DNA of 64,000 bases, taken from positions 1-64,000 of the forward strand of contig NZ_LFQR01000083.1 in the NCBI RefSeq assembly GCF_001182895.1, in the 5' to 3' direction. This document shows, piece by piece, positions 37,783 through 48,100 of the stretch. This stretch comes from Frateuria defendens (GTDB lineage: Bacteria > Pseudomonadota > Gammaproteobacteria > Xanthomonadales > Rhodanobacteraceae). The notes below the pieces were generated by a model. It saw only the letters and a list, made by a program, of their open reading frames with translations. It searched no databases and had not been told where the DNA came from. The translations under genes were made by a program, and so were the position numbers. The first letter of the stretch is position 1. Each line of letters opens with the position of its first letter.

Positions 37783-39780
37783 ATGCGCAAGACCGTTATC
37801 GCCCTCGCCCTGGCCGCCAGCCTGGGCGGCGCCTCGCTGCCGCTGTACGCGGCGGATGCCGACGCAGCCGCCGACGCCCAGCGCGGCAAGAAGGGCAAGG
37901 TAGCCGATCTCGACACCATCACGGTGAACGCCGTGCCGCTCGGCCAGCAGGCCGACAACATCGTGGCGCCGGTGGCGGTGCTCGCCGGCTCGCAATTGGA
38001 CGACGCCAAGGCCGGCACGCTGGGCGAGACGGTCTCGGCGATCCCGGGCGTGCAGACCGCGGGCCTGGGCAAGGCGGTGGGCCGGCCGGTGATCCGCGGT
38101 ATGGACGGCCCGCGCGTGGCGGTGCTGGAGAACGGCCTGGGCTCGCAGGACGTGTCCAACATCAGCCAGGACCACGCCGTCTCCATCGAGCCGTTCCTGG
38201 CCGACCAGATCGAGGTGCTGAAGGGGCCCTCCACCCTGCTCTACGGCTCCGGCGCGATCGGCGGCGTGGTCAACGTGGTGGACGGGCGCATCCCGATGAA
38301 GGCGCCCGAGAACGGCTTCAGCGGCCGCGCCGAAGGCCGCTACGACAGCGTCACCGAGGGCAAGACCGGCGTGTTCCGCGCCGACGCCGGCAACGACGGC
38401 TTCGCCCTGCACGTGGACGGCATGCGCCGCGACGACGGCAGCTACGACATCCCCGGCGGCACCCAGGCCAACAGCCAGGTGAAGACCACCTCCGGCGCGC
38501 TCGGCGCCTCGCTGCTGGGCGACTGGGGCTACCTCGGCCTCTCCGTGTCGCGCTACATGGACGACTACGGCAGCCCCGCCGAGCCCGGCGACGCCGCGGC
38601 GGGCGAGGACCCGGTGCACATCAAGCTGGCGCAGAAACGCTACGACCTGAAGGGCGGCTTCAACCGGCCGCTGCCGGGCATCGCCAAGGCCGAGGCGAGC
38701 TTCGGCCACAACGACTACCAGCACGTGGAATACGTCGGCGGGTCGCTGGGCACCACCTTCAAGACCCAGGCCAACGAAGGCCGCCTGCTGCTCACCCACG
38801 AGCCGCTGGCCGGCTGGGAGGGCGCCTTCGGCGTGCAGTACGTGCGGCGCAACTTCGCCGCCATCGGCGAGGAGACCTTCGTACCGGCCACCATCACCAA
38901 GGCCTGGGGCGCCTTCCTCACCGAGCAGCGCGAGTTCGGGCCGGTGAAGCTGGAACTGGGCGCGCGCCGCGACCGCCAGACCGCCTCGCCCGAGGGCGAG
39001 CGCCGGCGCCGCTTCAACCCGGCCAGCTACTCGGCCGGCGCCTCGTGGCGCTTCAGCGATCCGTGGCACCTGAGCCTCAACCTCGACCATGCCGAGCGCG
39101 CGCCGGCCGAGGAGGAGCTGTTCGCCAACGGCCCGCACGAGGCCTCGCACAGCTTCGAGATCGGCAACCCCGCGATGAAGAAGGAAACCGCCAACCAGGC
39201 CGAGCTCGCCCTGCACTACCACGGCCAATTCGTGGAGGGCAAAGTGGGCGTTTACTACAACCGCTACCGCAACTTCATCTACCTGGCCGACACCGGCCTG
39301 GTGGAGGACGACCTGCCGGTGCGCCAGTGGTCGCAGCACAACGCCACCTTCCGCGGCGCCGAGGCCGAGGCCACCGTGCACCTGGCCAGGAACGCCGGCG
39401 GCGCCTGGGACCTGCGCGTGTACGGCGACACCGTGCGTGCCCGGCTCGACGACCACGGCGGCAACCTGCCGCGCATCCCGGCCGGCCGCCTCGGCACGCA
39501 GTTCAGCTGGAGCCGCGACACGCTGCGCGCCAGCCTCGGCGCCGTGCACTACTTCCGCCAGGACCAGACCGCCGCCTTCGAGACCCCGACCGCCGGCTAC
39601 ACCCTGGTCAACGCGCACCTCGCCTGGACGTTCCACGACGGCGACCGCAGCCAGTGGGAAGCCTTCGTGGACGGCAACAACCTCACCAACCGCAAGGCGC
39701 GGCTGGCGACCTCGCTGTTCAAGGACGAAGTGCTGCTGCCGGGACGCAACGTGTCGGTGGGCGTACGCGCCTACTTCTGA
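37783..39780 (+). CDS. TonB-dependent outer-membrane receptor, probable zinc uptake (ZnuD-like)
   Basis: A 665-residue receptor with a Sec signal peptide (about 1-23, ending LYAADA), a plug domain (about 50-165, with IRGMDGPRVAVLENG and LKGPSTLLYGSGAIGGVVNVVDG, given in parts) and a 22-strand barrel ending in Phe (VRAYF). Zinc is inferred from the Zur box upstream and the zur gene downstream. Plug and size match ZnuD-type receptors. ATG 37783 is the only start giving a signal peptide. Confidence 0.88.
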   Translation: MRKTVIALALAASLGGASLPLYAADADAAADAQRGKKGKVADLDTITVNAVPLGQQADNIVAPVAVLAGSQLDDAKAGTLGETVSAIPGVQTAGLGKAVGRPVIRGMDGPRVAVLENGLGSQDVSNISQDHAVSIEPFLADQIEVLKGPSTLLYGSGAIGGVVNVVDGRIPMKAPENGFSGRAEGRYDSVTEGKTGVFRADAGNDGFALHVDGMRRDDGSYDIPGGTQANSQVKTTSGALGASLLGDWGYLGLSVSRYMDDYGSPAEPGDAAAGEDPVHIKLAQKRYDLKGGFNRPLPGIAKAEASFGHNDYQHVEYVGGSLGTTFKTQANEGRLLLTHEPLAGWEGAFGVQYVRRNFAAIGEETFVPATITKAWGAFLTEQREFGPVKLELGARRDRQTASPEGERRRRFNPASYSAGASWRFSDPWHLSLNLDHAERAPAEEELFANGPHEASHSFEIGNPAMKKETANQAELALHYHGQFVEGKVGVYYNRYRNFIYLADTGLVEDDLPVRQWSQHNATFRGAEAEATVHLARNAGGAWDLRVYGDTVRARLDDHGGNLPRIPAGRLGTQFSWSRDTLRASLGAVHYFRQDQTAAFETPTAGYTLVNAHLAWTFHDGDRSQWEAFVDGNNLTNRKARLATSLFKDEVLLPGRNVSVGVRAYF

Positions 39781-39896
39781 TCCATCGCCAGGTTCGATTT
39801 TCCGGTGCGGCACCTCCTCCCCGCCAAGCACCGGAAACGCGGGGCGCTGCACGGGATGTGCCGCGCCCGCACCTTATTCATGCCAAGGCGAATGCC

Positions 39897-39912
39897 CCGG
39901 GCGGGCGCCCGG
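39897..39912. terminator. Hairpin between convergent receptor and zur genes
   Basis: A 7-bp perfect GC stem (ccgggcg / cgcccgg) with a 2-base loop lies 117 bases after the receptor stop and 60 bases after the zur stop on the other strand. It has no T run, so termination is only a possibility. Confidence 0.3.
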
Positions 39913-39971
39913 CGCTTTCGACGTCGAGAGTTTCGATACAGGCGCCGGCTCGCGCCGCGATGCGCCCGCGC

Positions 39972-40454
39972 CTATCCCTTGCGGCAGTTGCGGCAGACGC
40001 CGTGCACTTCCAGCGTCTGCGCCTGCGGCCGGAAGCCGAAGGCCTTGGCCTGCGCCTCGATCAGGTCGGCCACGCGCGTGTCGCACACCTCCTGCGCGCT
40101 GGCGCAGACATCGCAGATCAGGAACGGCACCTGGTGCGCCTCCGCCGGATGGTGGCAGGAGACGAAGGCGTTGATGGATTCGAGCTTGTGGATGAAGCCG
40201 TGCTCGAGCAGGAAGTCGAGCGCGCGGTACACCGTGGGCGGGGCCGCGTTGCCGTGCCGCTCGCGCAGCTGGTCCAGCAGGTCGTAGGCCTTCACCGGCT
40301 TGCCGGCGGCGGCGACCAGTTCCAGCACCTCGCGGCGCAGCGGGGTGAGACGCAGGCCACGTTCCTCGCTGGCGTGCTCCACCGCCGTCACGAAGCCCTT
40401 CGGGTCGTCCTGGTGACGGTGCGGCTGCAACTTGGTGGACGTGGCTTGGCTCAT
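39972..40454 (-). CDS. zur: Fur-family regulator, zinc uptake regulator Zur
   Basis: A 160-residue Fur-family repressor. The N-terminal winged helix includes RLTPLRREVLELV and APPTVYRALDFLLEHGFIHKL (given in part), with the recognition helix TVYRAL. The C-terminal half has the metal sites FVSCHHPAEAHQ, CDVCAS and the last pair CRNCRKG, the two CxxC motifs of the structural zinc. The adjacent perfect Zur box supports Zur over Fur. ATG 40454 has a GAGGTG ribosome binding site; a GTG at 40481 is less likely. Confidence 0.9.
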   Translation of the reverse strand: MSQATSTKLQPHRHQDDPKGFVTAVEHASEERGLRLTPLRREVLELVAAAGKPVKAYDLLDQLRERHGNAAPPTVYRALDFLLEHGFIHKLESINAFVSCHHPAEAHQVPFLICDVCASAQEVCDTRVADLIEAQAKAFGFRPQAQTLEVHGVCRNCRKG

Positions 40455-40517
40455 GGGTTTCACCTCGCCCCGATGATACACCGCCCGGCAAGCGCGACTC
40501 GGCGCGCGGACAGGCCC

Positions 40518-40784
40518 TCAGCGCGGCAACGGCGGCGGGCGGCGGCGCGGACGCCGCAGCACCGCCAGCCAGCCGAACGGCCCCAGCGCCAGCGCCCACA
40601 GCACGCCTTCGAGCGTGCGCCCGCGCCGCCAGCCGAGCACGGCGCCGACCACGGCAAACAGCACGCTCCACCAGAACAGCGCCGCCCACGGCACCAGTTC
40701 CATCAGGTTGAGGAACAGCTGCCCGAACGCATCCGGCGATTGCAGGTCCACACCCCGCAGCACCTTGTCCAGCCAATCGGCCAT
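40518..40784 (-). CDS. Small membrane protein of unknown function
   Basis: An 88-residue protein with two hydrophobic segments (PWAALFWWSVLFAVVGAVLGW and GVLWALALGPFGWLAVL, given in part) separated by a basic loop, and a basic Pro/Arg-rich C-terminus. It lies between zur and the czcCBA operon, with codon use like its neighbours. No family assigned. Confidence 0.65.
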   Translation of the reverse strand: MADWLDKVLRGVDLQSPDAFGQLFLNLMELVPWAALFWWSVLFAVVGAVLGWRRGRTLEGVLWALALGPFGWLAVLRRPRRRPPPLPR

Positions 40785-40873
40785 CCCACCTCACTCGCCG
40801 TCACGGCCACCGCATCGGTGTAGGCCAGCCGCCCGCCCTGCGCAAGCGCCGCGGCCGCGCGAGGGGCCGCGCC

Positions 40874-43800
40874 TCAGCGCGCGGCGCCCTCGCGCTCTTC
40901 CGCATAGGGGTACAGCAGCGGCAGGATCAGCAGCGTGATCAGCGTGGCGGTGACGATGCCACCCACGATCACGGTGGCGAACGGCCGCTGCGTCTCCGAG
41001 CCGATGCCGTGCGAGAGCGCGGCCGGCATCAGGCCGAGGCCGGCCATCAGCGCGGTCATCAGGATCGGGCGCAGGCGGTTCACCGCGCCTTCGTCGGTGG
41101 CGGCGAGCACGTCGTCGCCGCGCCGGCGCAGGGCCACGATCTGCTCCACCATGATCACGCCGTTCTGCACCGAGATGCCGGCCACCGCGATGAAGCCCAC
41201 CGCCGCCGACACCGACAGGTGCAGGCCGGCCAGCCACAGCCCCAGCAGGCCGCCGATCATCGCGAACGGCACCGTGGCCAGCACCAGCAGCGCCTTGCGG
41301 ATCGAGCCGAAGGCCCAGAACAGCAGGATGAAGATGCCGGCCAGCGACAGCGGCACGATCAGCGCGAGGCGCTTCATCGCGCGCTGCTGGTTCTCGAACT
41401 GGCCGCCCCAGGTGACGCGGTAGCCCGGCGGCAGCTTCACCTCGCGCGCCACGTCGGCCATCGCCTGGCTGGTGAAGCCGCCCTGGTCGCGGCCGAGCAC
41501 GTTGGTCTTCACCGCCACGATGCGGCTGCCGCCCTCGCGCATAATGCGCGAGGCGCCCTGGCGGATGGCGATGTGCGCCACCGACGAGAGCGGGATGCTG
41601 CCGGCGTTGTTGGGCAGCGTCACCGGCAGCTCGCCCACGCTCTGCACGGAGTTGCGGTAGGGCGCGGCCAGGCGCAGCGTGAGGTCGAAGATGCGGTCGC
41701 CCTCGTACACGCTGTTGGTCGCCGCGCCGCCCAGCGCGGCGGCCACGGTGGTGTTGACGTCGGCCACGTTGAGTCCGTAGCGCGCCAGCGCGCCGCGGTC
41801 CAGCTCGATGTCCAGCTCGCTCTGGCCGCCGATGCGGTACACCTCCACGTCCGCCGAGCCCGGCACCTTGCGCAGCGCCGCGGCGATCTCCTCGCCCTTG
41901 GCCTCCAGCACATCGAGGTCGGGGCCGAACACCTTCACCGCGATGGCGCCCTTAACGCCCGAAAGCGATTCCTCCACGTTGTCCTGGATCACCTGCGAGA
42001 AGTTGGTGGGAATGCCTGGCAGCTGGTGGATGCGCCGCGACATGTCCTCGACCAGCGCCTCCTTGCTCGGGAAGCGCCATTCGCCGTGCGGCTTTAAGTC
42101 CGCCAGGATCTCGATCTGGTTGGGGCCGTGCGAGTCGGTGCCGTCGTCCGGGCGGCCGACCTGGGCCACCACCTGGGTCACTTCCGGGTAGCCGAGCAGG
42201 ATCGCGCGCACCCGCTGCTCGATGCCCTTGGTGGTCTGCAAGGAAGCGGAGTTGGGCAGGTCGATGCTGAGCCAGATGTTGCCCTCGTCCAGCTCGGGCA
42301 GGAACTCGCTGCCCAGCAGCGGCACGATGGCGAAGGCCGCCACCAGCGCCGCCAGCGCCACGCCGAAGGCCAGCTTGCGCCGCGCGCGCAGGCGTTCGAG
42401 CAGGCGGCGGTAGCCCTCCTGCAGCGCGTGCATCCAGCGCGTTTCCTTCTCCTCCATGCCCGGCCGCTTCACCGCCCAGGAGAGCAGCGCCGGCACCAGC
42501 ACGAGCGTGTAGACCACCGCGCCGGCGAGCGCGAAGGCCAGCGTCATCGCCATCGGCGCGAAGATTTTTCCCTCCACCCGCTGGAAGGTGAAGATCGGCA
42601 GGAAGGCCAGGATGATGATCGCCTTGGAGAACAGGATGGGCGTACCCATCTCGCCCGCGGTGGCGGCCACCGCGGCGCGCGGCGACAGGCCCTGCGCGCC
42701 CAGCGCGGCCTCGGCGGCGAGCCGCACCATCAGCGCCTCCACCAGCACCACCGCGCTGTCGATGATGATGCCGAAGTCCACCGCGCCCAGCGAGATCAGG
42801 TTGGCGTCCACGTCGAGCAGGTGCATCAGGAGGAACGCCACCAGCAGCGCCAGCGGGATGATCACCGCCACGATCAGCGCCGCGCGCAGGTTGCGCAGGA
42901 ACAGCAGCAGTACCGCGATCACCAGCACCGCGCCGGTGAGCAGGTTCTCGCCCACCGTGTGCACGGTGTGGTGGACCAGCTCGGTGCGGTCGTACACCTG
43001 CCGCAGCGAGACGCCCTTGGGCAGCTGCGGCGCCAGCTCCGCGAGCTTCACCTTGAGCGCGGCGACCACCTTGGCCGGGTCCTCGCCCTTGGTCATGTCC
43101 ACGATGCCCTCGACCACGTCGTCCTGGCGGTCGTAGCCGATGATCCCTGAGCGCACGCGGTCGCCGATGGCCACCGCGCCGATGTCGCCCACCCGCACCG
43201 GCTGGCCGTTCTGGCTCGCCACCGGGATGCGCGCGATGTCGTCCACCGAGCCGACCAGGCCGATGGAACGCACCACCAGCGCCTCGTCGCCGCGGTTGAG
43301 CAGGCCGCCGCCGCCGTTGGCGCTGTTGGCCTGCAGGGCCTGCGAGACCTGCTCCAGCGAGACGCCGTAGCGGCGCAGCTTGTCCGGGTCCACCCGCACT
43401 TGGTATTCGCGGATGGCGCCGCCGAAGCTCACCACGTCGGCCACGCCGGGCACCTGGCGGATGGCCGGGTCCACCACCCAGTCCTGCAGCGCGCGCACCT
43501 GGTTCAGCGGCATCGAGGGCGGCGCCTCGATCACGTAGCGGTAGACCTCGCCCACCGCGGTGCTGAGCGGGCCGAGGCTGGGCTGCACGCCCTGCGGCAG
43601 CGTCACCTGGGTGAGCTTCTCCAGCGTCTGCGCGCGGGCGAAGTAGTCGTCGGTGTGGTCGCTGAAGGTGAGCGTGACCACCGAGAGGCCGCCCATCGAC
43701 ACCGAGCGCAGCTGCGAGAGCCGCGGCACGCTGTACATGGCGCGCTCGATCGGCAGCGTCACGGTGCGCTCCACCTCCTCCGGCGCCTGCCCCGGCACCA

Positions 43801-43954
43801 GCGAGATCACCTGCACTTGCACGTCCTGCACGTCGGGGAAGGCCTGGATCGGCAGCTGCACGAAGGCGTACAGGCCGGCGATCGCCAGCATCGCGGTGAG
43901 CACCACCACGAACACGCGCTGGCGCAGCGCGAAGTCGATGATCTTGCCGAGCAT
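40874..43954 (-). CDS. czcA: Heavy-metal RND efflux pump, CzcA/CusA family
   Basis: A 1,026-residue inner-membrane proton-driven pump with 12 transmembrane helices and two large periplasmic loops. Helix 4 has the CzcA-type motif VDFGIIIDSAVVLVE with two Asp and one Glu, expected for divalent cations (Zn, Co, Cd, Ni) rather than monovalent Cu/Ag. Other conserved parts are FPDVQDVQVQV near the start and GYRVTWGGQFENQQ. It follows czcB by 3 bases. The exact metal cannot be told from sequence. Confidence 0.93.
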   Translation of the reverse strand: MLGKIIDFALRQRVFVVVLTAMLAIAGLYAFVQLPIQAFPDVQDVQVQVISLVPGQAPEEVERTVTLPIERAMYSVPRLSQLRSVSMGGLSVVTLTFSDHTDDYFARAQTLEKLTQVTLPQGVQPSLGPLSTAVGEVYRYVIEAPPSMPLNQVRALQDWVVDPAIRQVPGVADVVSFGGAIREYQVRVDPDKLRRYGVSLEQVSQALQANSANGGGGLLNRGDEALVVRSIGLVGSVDDIARIPVASQNGQPVRVGDIGAVAIGDRVRSGIIGYDRQDDVVEGIVDMTKGEDPAKVVAALKVKLAELAPQLPKGVSLRQVYDRTELVHHTVHTVGENLLTGAVLVIAVLLLFLRNLRAALIVAVIIPLALLVAFLLMHLLDVDANLISLGAVDFGIIIDSAVVLVEALMVRLAAEAALGAQGLSPRAAVAATAGEMGTPILFSKAIIILAFLPIFTFQRVEGKIFAPMAMTLAFALAGAVVYTLVLVPALLSWAVKRPGMEEKETRWMHALQEGYRRLLERLRARRKLAFGVALAALVAAFAIVPLLGSEFLPELDEGNIWLSIDLPNSASLQTTKGIEQRVRAILLGYPEVTQVVAQVGRPDDGTDSHGPNQIEILADLKPHGEWRFPSKEALVEDMSRRIHQLPGIPTNFSQVIQDNVEESLSGVKGAIAVKVFGPDLDVLEAKGEEIAAALRKVPGSADVEVYRIGGQSELDIELDRGALARYGLNVADVNTTVAAALGGAATNSVYEGDRIFDLTLRLAAPYRNSVQSVGELPVTLPNNAGSIPLSSVAHIAIRQGASRIMREGGSRIVAVKTNVLGRDQGGFTSQAMADVAREVKLPPGYRVTWGGQFENQQRAMKRLALIVPLSLAGIFILLFWAFGSIRKALLVLATVPFAMIGGLLGLWLAGLHLSVSAAVGFIAVAGISVQNGVIMVEQIVALRRRGDDVLAATDEGAVNRLRPILMTALMAGLGLMPAALSHGIGSETQRPFATVIVGGIVTATLITLLILPLLYPYAEEREGAAR

Positions 43955-43957
43955 CGC

Positions 43958-45094
43958 CTACTCCGCCAGTTCGCCGTTGAGCAGCACGGCGCCGCGCGTC
44001 ACCACGCGCTCGCCCTCGCGCACGCCCTCGCGCAGCCAGGAACGGTTCTCCCCGGCGAGGCCGAGCCGCACCTCGCGGCGCTGCAGGGTGCCGGGCGCGA
44101 TCTCGACGAACACGTAGTGATGCAGGCCCATGTTGACCAGCGCCGTGTTCGGCACCGCCACCAGCGGCGCGGGCTTGGCGTCGATCGGCGTGATGCGGGC
44201 GAACATCTCCGGCTTCAGGCGCTCGTCCGGCTTGTCCAGCGCGGCGCGCACGGTGAAGCGGCGGGTGGACGGGTCGAGCGCGCCGCCCACGTAGAGGATG
44301 TGCGCGTCGAAGCGCTCGCCGGGCAGCGCGTCCACCTCCACGCTGGCGCGCTGGCCCGCGCGCACCTTGCCGGCATCGCGCTCGGGCACCTCGAAGCTGG
44401 CCCACAGGTGGCTGGCGTCGGTGATCACGAACAGGGGCGCGCCGCCGCTCTGCACCTGAAGGCCGGGATTGATGGTGCGATCGACCACGGTGCCGGCGAT
44501 CGGCGCGCGCAGCGCGTAGCGCGGGCCGTCGTGGCCGGAGGGGTCGAGGTTGCGCAGCACCTCGCTGGCGCGCGCGGCCTCGGCCCGCGCCTGCGCGGCG
44601 TCGTCCTCGGCGGCTTCCAGGTCCTTCTGCGCCAGCACGCCGAGCCGGGTGAGCTCGGCGGCGCGGCCGAGCGCCTTGGCCTTGGCCGCGCTGTCGGCGG
44701 CGGCCTTGCTGGCGTCGGCGCGCGCCTGGGCGTAGTCGGGCGAATCGATCCAGGCCAGCACGTCGCCCTGCTTCACCACCGCGCCGGGCTCGGCCACCAG
44801 CTGGGTGACGCGGCCGTTGGCCGGGCTCATCACACGCACGGTGTGGTCTTCGTCGAAGGCGATCTTGCCCGGCTGCGCGTCCATCGCCGGCGCCGGCACC
44901 GCGTGCACGGGCTCGATCTCCAGGTAGCTCAGCTGCGAGGCGCCGGCGGGGTAGCGCACGGTGTCGCCGCTGGTTTCCGACTCGCTCGCGGGCGCCGCCT
45001 TCGCCACGGCCCGCTGGCCGTGCAGGTGCCAGGCCAGCGCGCCGCCGAGCGCGACGAGCAGAACGAGGGCCAGGGGCTTGGTGGGGATGCTCAT
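43958..45094 (-). CDS. czcB: Periplasmic adaptor protein of the RND pump (CzcB family)
   Basis: A 378-residue membrane-fusion protein: an N-terminal membrane anchor (LALVLLVALGGALAWHLHG), a barrel-sandwich hybrid domain split around an alpha-hairpin (coiled coil about 120-185, Ala/Lys/Asp-rich), and beta-barrel domains (ERDAGKVRAGQRASVEV, KPEMFARI). It joins CzcA to the outer-membrane channel. Coupled to czcC by a 4-base overlap. Confidence 0.92.
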   Translation of the reverse strand: MSIPTKPLALVLLVALGGALAWHLHGQRAVAKAAPASESETSGDTVRYPAGASQLSYLEIEPVHAVPAPAMDAQPGKIAFDEDHTVRVMSPANGRVTQLVAEPGAVVKQGDVLAWIDSPDYAQARADASKAAADSAAKAKALGRAAELTRLGVLAQKDLEAAEDDAAQARAEAARASEVLRNLDPSGHDGPRYALRAPIAGTVVDRTINPGLQVQSGGAPLFVITDASHLWASFEVPERDAGKVRAGQRASVEVDALPGERFDAHILYVGGALDPSTRRFTVRAALDKPDERLKPEMFARITPIDAKPAPLVAVPNTALVNMGLHHYVFVEIAPGTLQRREVRLGLAGENRSWLREGVREGERVVTRGAVLLNGELAE

Positions 45095-46410
45095 GGGGTC
45101 GATGCCTCGGCGAGGTTCGGTACGGCGGCGCGCAGCGCATCCTGCGCCTCGGCATAGTCCGCATGGGCGTCGGTGGCGTCGTCCTGCACGGCCTTGAAGG
45201 CACGGCGCGCATCGAGCAGATCGGTGAGGCCGAGCCCGCCGCGCGCGTAGGCGGTTTCGGCGGTGGCCGCCGCCTGGCGGGCCTGTTCCAGCAGGCCGCC
45301 GTCGTAGCGCGCGGCGCGGGCGGCGGCGGCGGCGAGGTCGGCGCGGGCACGGGCAAGATCGTTCTGCGCCTCGAGCGCGGCGCGGTCGCGCGTGGCCTGG
45401 GCGGCGTCGAGGTCGGCGTGGGCGCGGGCGATCTCGCCGTGGTAGCCGTTGCCGGTGAAGATCGGGATGCTCACGCCCACGCCCAGCAGCGTGTTGCCGT
45501 TGCCGGGCGTGGGCGGCGGCCCGGGCGCCGGCGCGTGCTCGTACTGCACGCTGAAGGTGATGTCGCGGTGGCGCAGCGCGTGGGCGCCTTCGAGCGCCGC
45601 CTCGGCAGCGTGCACGCGCTGCTCGGCGGCAAGCACGTCGGCGCGCTCGTCCGGCTTGCCGCCCGGCCCGGCCGCGTCCGGCGTGCCGGCCGGCCAGTCG
45701 TCGGTGGTGGCGAGCTGCTCGTAGCCGCCGCGCCAGGCCAGCAGGCCGGCCAGCGTCACCCGGGCGTCGTCGCGCGCGCTGCGCGCGGCATCGAGCGCGC
45801 TGTCGGCCTGCGCGGTCTCGATGCGGATGCGCTGCACGTCCAGCGCCGGCGCGTCGCCGGCATGCAGCCGCTGCTCGGCCGCGTGCAGCGAGCGATGCTC
45901 GATGTCGGCCAGCGCCTGCGCGTTGGCGAGCTTCTCTTCGCTGCGCTTCAACTCCCAGTACGCATCGCTCACCGCCAGCCGCGCCAGGCGCAGCACGTTG
46001 GCGTAGTCGCTGTGGGCGGCGTCGAGGCTGGCCCGCGCCTGGTCGAGGCGGAAGCGGCGCTTGTGCCCGCGCTCGAAGGTCTGGCTGAAACTGACGATGG
46101 TGTCGTAGTACTTGTCCCAGTACGACCCCGGGCCGTTGTGGCCGGCCGTATTGATGTCGCTGGTGGAAAGGCTGAGCTGGCCGTTGGGGCGCTCGCCCGC
46201 GGTCGTCTCGTCGGCTTCGGCCTGGCGCACCGCGATGTCGGCCATGCCGACGTCCGGATTGCGCAGCGGGATCAGGTCGAGCGCGCGCCGCAGGCTGAGC
46301 GGCCCGTCGGCGGCGCCCGGCGCGCCCGCGGGCGCCGCCTGCAGCATCGATGCTGCGGCACACAAGAAGACACCTGGAAGAAGGCGTAGGGAGTCACGCA
46401 GGCGAGCCAT
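45091..46410 (-). CDS. czcC: Outer-membrane channel of the RND pump (TolC/CzcC family)
   Basis: A 439-residue outer-membrane efflux protein with a signal peptide (about 1-25, ending MLQA) and the duplicated TolC helical hairpins (repeats around 40-230 and 240-430, with the typical GGLGLTDLLDARRAFKAVQ near the end of the second). First gene of the czcCBA operon; no metal-responsive regulator is adjacent on its 5' side. Confidence 0.9.
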   Translation of the reverse strand: MARLRDSLRLLPGVFLCAAASMLQAAPAGAPGAADGPLSLRRALDLIPLRNPDVGMADIAVRQAEADETTAGERPNGQLSLSTSDINTAGHNGPGSYWDKYYDTIVSFSQTFERGHKRRFRLDQARASLDAAHSDYANVLRLARLAVSDAYWELKRSEEKLANAQALADIEHRSLHAAEQRLHAGDAPALDVQRIRIETAQADSALDAARSARDDARVTLAGLLAWRGGYEQLATTDDWPAGTPDAAGPGGKPDERADVLAAEQRVHAAEAALEGAHALRHRDITFSVQYEHAPAPGPPPTPGNGNTLLGVGVSIPIFTGNGYHGEIARAHADLDAAQATRDRAALEAQNDLARARADLAAAAARAARYDGGLLEQARQAAATAETAYARGGLGLTDLLDARRAFKAVQDDATDAHADYAEAQDALRAAVPNLAEASTP

Positions 46411-46548
46411 GCAGAACGTCGGAAAGACCAGGGCCGGAACCCGCCAAGCTAGGTCGGCTTTCTTTCGTCACTCTTTCTCGCTGCGATGCAGCAAATTTCG
46501 CCATTCATGCTCGCGCCGCCGCCTTGGGCAAGCGGCGATGTCGCCCCC

Positions 46549-46577
46549 GTCTCGTGCGACAAGCTGCCGCACGAGAC
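46549..46577 (-). terminator. Hairpin after gltX, possible terminator
   Basis: A perfect 10-bp stem (gtctcgtgcg / cgcacgagac) with a 9-base loop lies 12 bases after the gltX stop. It lacks a T run, so it may stop transcription only with Rho or serve to protect the transcript end. Confidence 0.45.
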
Positions 46578-46588
46578 GCTCGCTGCAC

Positions 46589-47989
46589 TCAAGCCGCGGC
46601 GCGGGCCAGCGCGTCGTCGAGGCGCTTGAGCGCTTCCTCGCGCCCGGCCAGGTAGACGGTGTGGTCGATGGAAGGCGATACCTGGGTGCCGGTCATCGCC
46701 ACGCGCAGCGGCTGGGCGATCTTGCCCATGCCCAGCGCCAACTTGGCCGCGATCTGTTCCACCGCCTGGTGGATCGCCTCGGGCTTCCACTCGCAGCCGG
46801 CGAGCAATGCCCTGGCCTCGCCGAGCACCGCCGCGGCGGTCTCGTTCTTCAGGTGCTTGGCCACCGCCTTCTCGTCCCACTCGACGATCGGGCTGTACCA
46901 GATCTTGGCGCGCTCGGCCATTTCCTTGAGCGTGTGCACGCGGTCGCGCAGCGCCACGATCACGTCGGCCGGCGCGGGGCCGTGGCTGGCGTCGATGCCG
47001 GCGCGCGCCAGGTGCCAGGCGAACTCCGGCGCCAGCGCCTGCGGGTCGTCGGACTTCAGGTACTGCTGGTTGAGCCAGGCCAGCTTCTCGGTGTCGAAGC
47101 GCGAGGCGGCTTTGTTGACGTCGGCCACGTCGAACAGGCGGATCATCTCCTCCACCGAGAAGATCTCCTGGTCGCCGTGCGACCAGCCCAGCCGCACCAG
47201 GTAGTTGAGCAGCGCGTGCGGCAGGAAGCCGTCCTCGCGGTACTCCATCACGCTCACCGAGTTGGTGCGCTTGGAGAGCTTCTTGCCCTCCTTGTCGAGG
47301 ATCATCGGCAGGTGCGCGAACTCCGGCACCGGTGCGCCGAGCGCGTGGTAGATGTTGATCTGGCGCGGCGTGTTGTTGACGTGGTCGTCGCCGCGGATCA
47401 CCTCGGTGATGCCCATGTCGATGTCGTCCACCACCACCGCGAAGTTGTAGGTGGGCCAGCCGTCGGAGCGGAAGATCACCAGGTCGTCGAGCTCGGCGTT
47501 GGCCCACTCCACGCGGCCCTTTACCTTGTCCTCGAACACCACCGCGCCTTCCAGCGGGTTCTTGAAGCGGATCACCCGGTTCGGGTCGTCGCGGTAGGGC
47601 TCGTTGCGATCGCGGTAGTAGCCGTTGTAGCGGGGCTTCTCGCCCTTGGCCATGGCGGCCTCGCGCATCGCCTCGATCTCTTCCTTGCTCTCGTAGGCGT
47701 AGTAGGCCTTGCCTTCGGCGAGCAGCCGCTCGGCCACTTCCTTGTAGCGCCCGAGCCGCTCGGTCTGGTAGACCGGGCCCTCGTCGGCGTTGAGCCCCAG
47801 CCACGCCATCGCATCGAGGATGGCCTTGACCGCCGCGTCGGTGGAGCGCTCGCGGTCGGTGTCCTCGATGCGCAGCACGAACGCGCCGCCGCGGCGGCGC
47901 GCCTCCAGCCAGCAGTACAGCGCGGTACGGGCGCCGCCGATGTGCAGGAAGCCGGTGGGACTGGGGGCGAAGCGGGTACGGACGGTCAT
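46589..47989 (-). CDS. gltX: Glutamyl-tRNA synthetase
   Basis: A 466-residue class I synthetase. The HIGH motif is in [18 protein letters not shown] and the KMSKS-type motif is KKLSKRTNS. The nucleotide-binding [10 protein letters not shown] and the [14 protein letters not shown] motif are typical of discriminating GluRS. It charges tRNA-Glu for translation and tetrapyrrole synthesis. The ATG at 47989 fits the family start. Confidence 0.97.
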   Translation of the reverse strand: MTVRTRFAPSPTGFLHIGGARTALYCWLEARRRGGAFVLRIEDTDRERSTDAAVKAILDAMAWLGLNADEGPVYQTERLGRYKEVAERLLAEGKAYYAYESKEEIEAMREAAMAKGEKPRYNGYYRDRNEPYRDDPNRVIRFKNPLEGAVVFEDKVKGRVEWANAELDDLVIFRSDGWPTYNFAVVVDDIDMGITEVIRGDDHVNNTPRQINIYHALGAPVPEFAHLPMILDKEGKKLSKRTNSVSVMEYREDGFLPHALLNYLVRLGWSHGDQEIFSVEEMIRLFDVADVNKAASRFDTEKLAWLNQQYLKSDDPQALAPEFAWHLARAGIDASHGPAPADVIVALRDRVHTLKEMAERAKIWYSPIVEWDEKAVAKHLKNETAAAVLGEARALLAGCEWKPEAIHQAVEQIAAKLALGMGKIAQPLRVAMTGTQVSPSIDHTVYLAGREEALKRLDDALARAAA

Positions 47990-48100
47990 CGGAGGGCTTT
48001 GGCTTGCGAGGCGAAGCCGGAGATTTTAGCCGATGCCGGCGGCGCTGGCCCGCATGAGCGGCTTGGTGCCCAAACATCTTCACCTTGCCGCCACGCGCGT

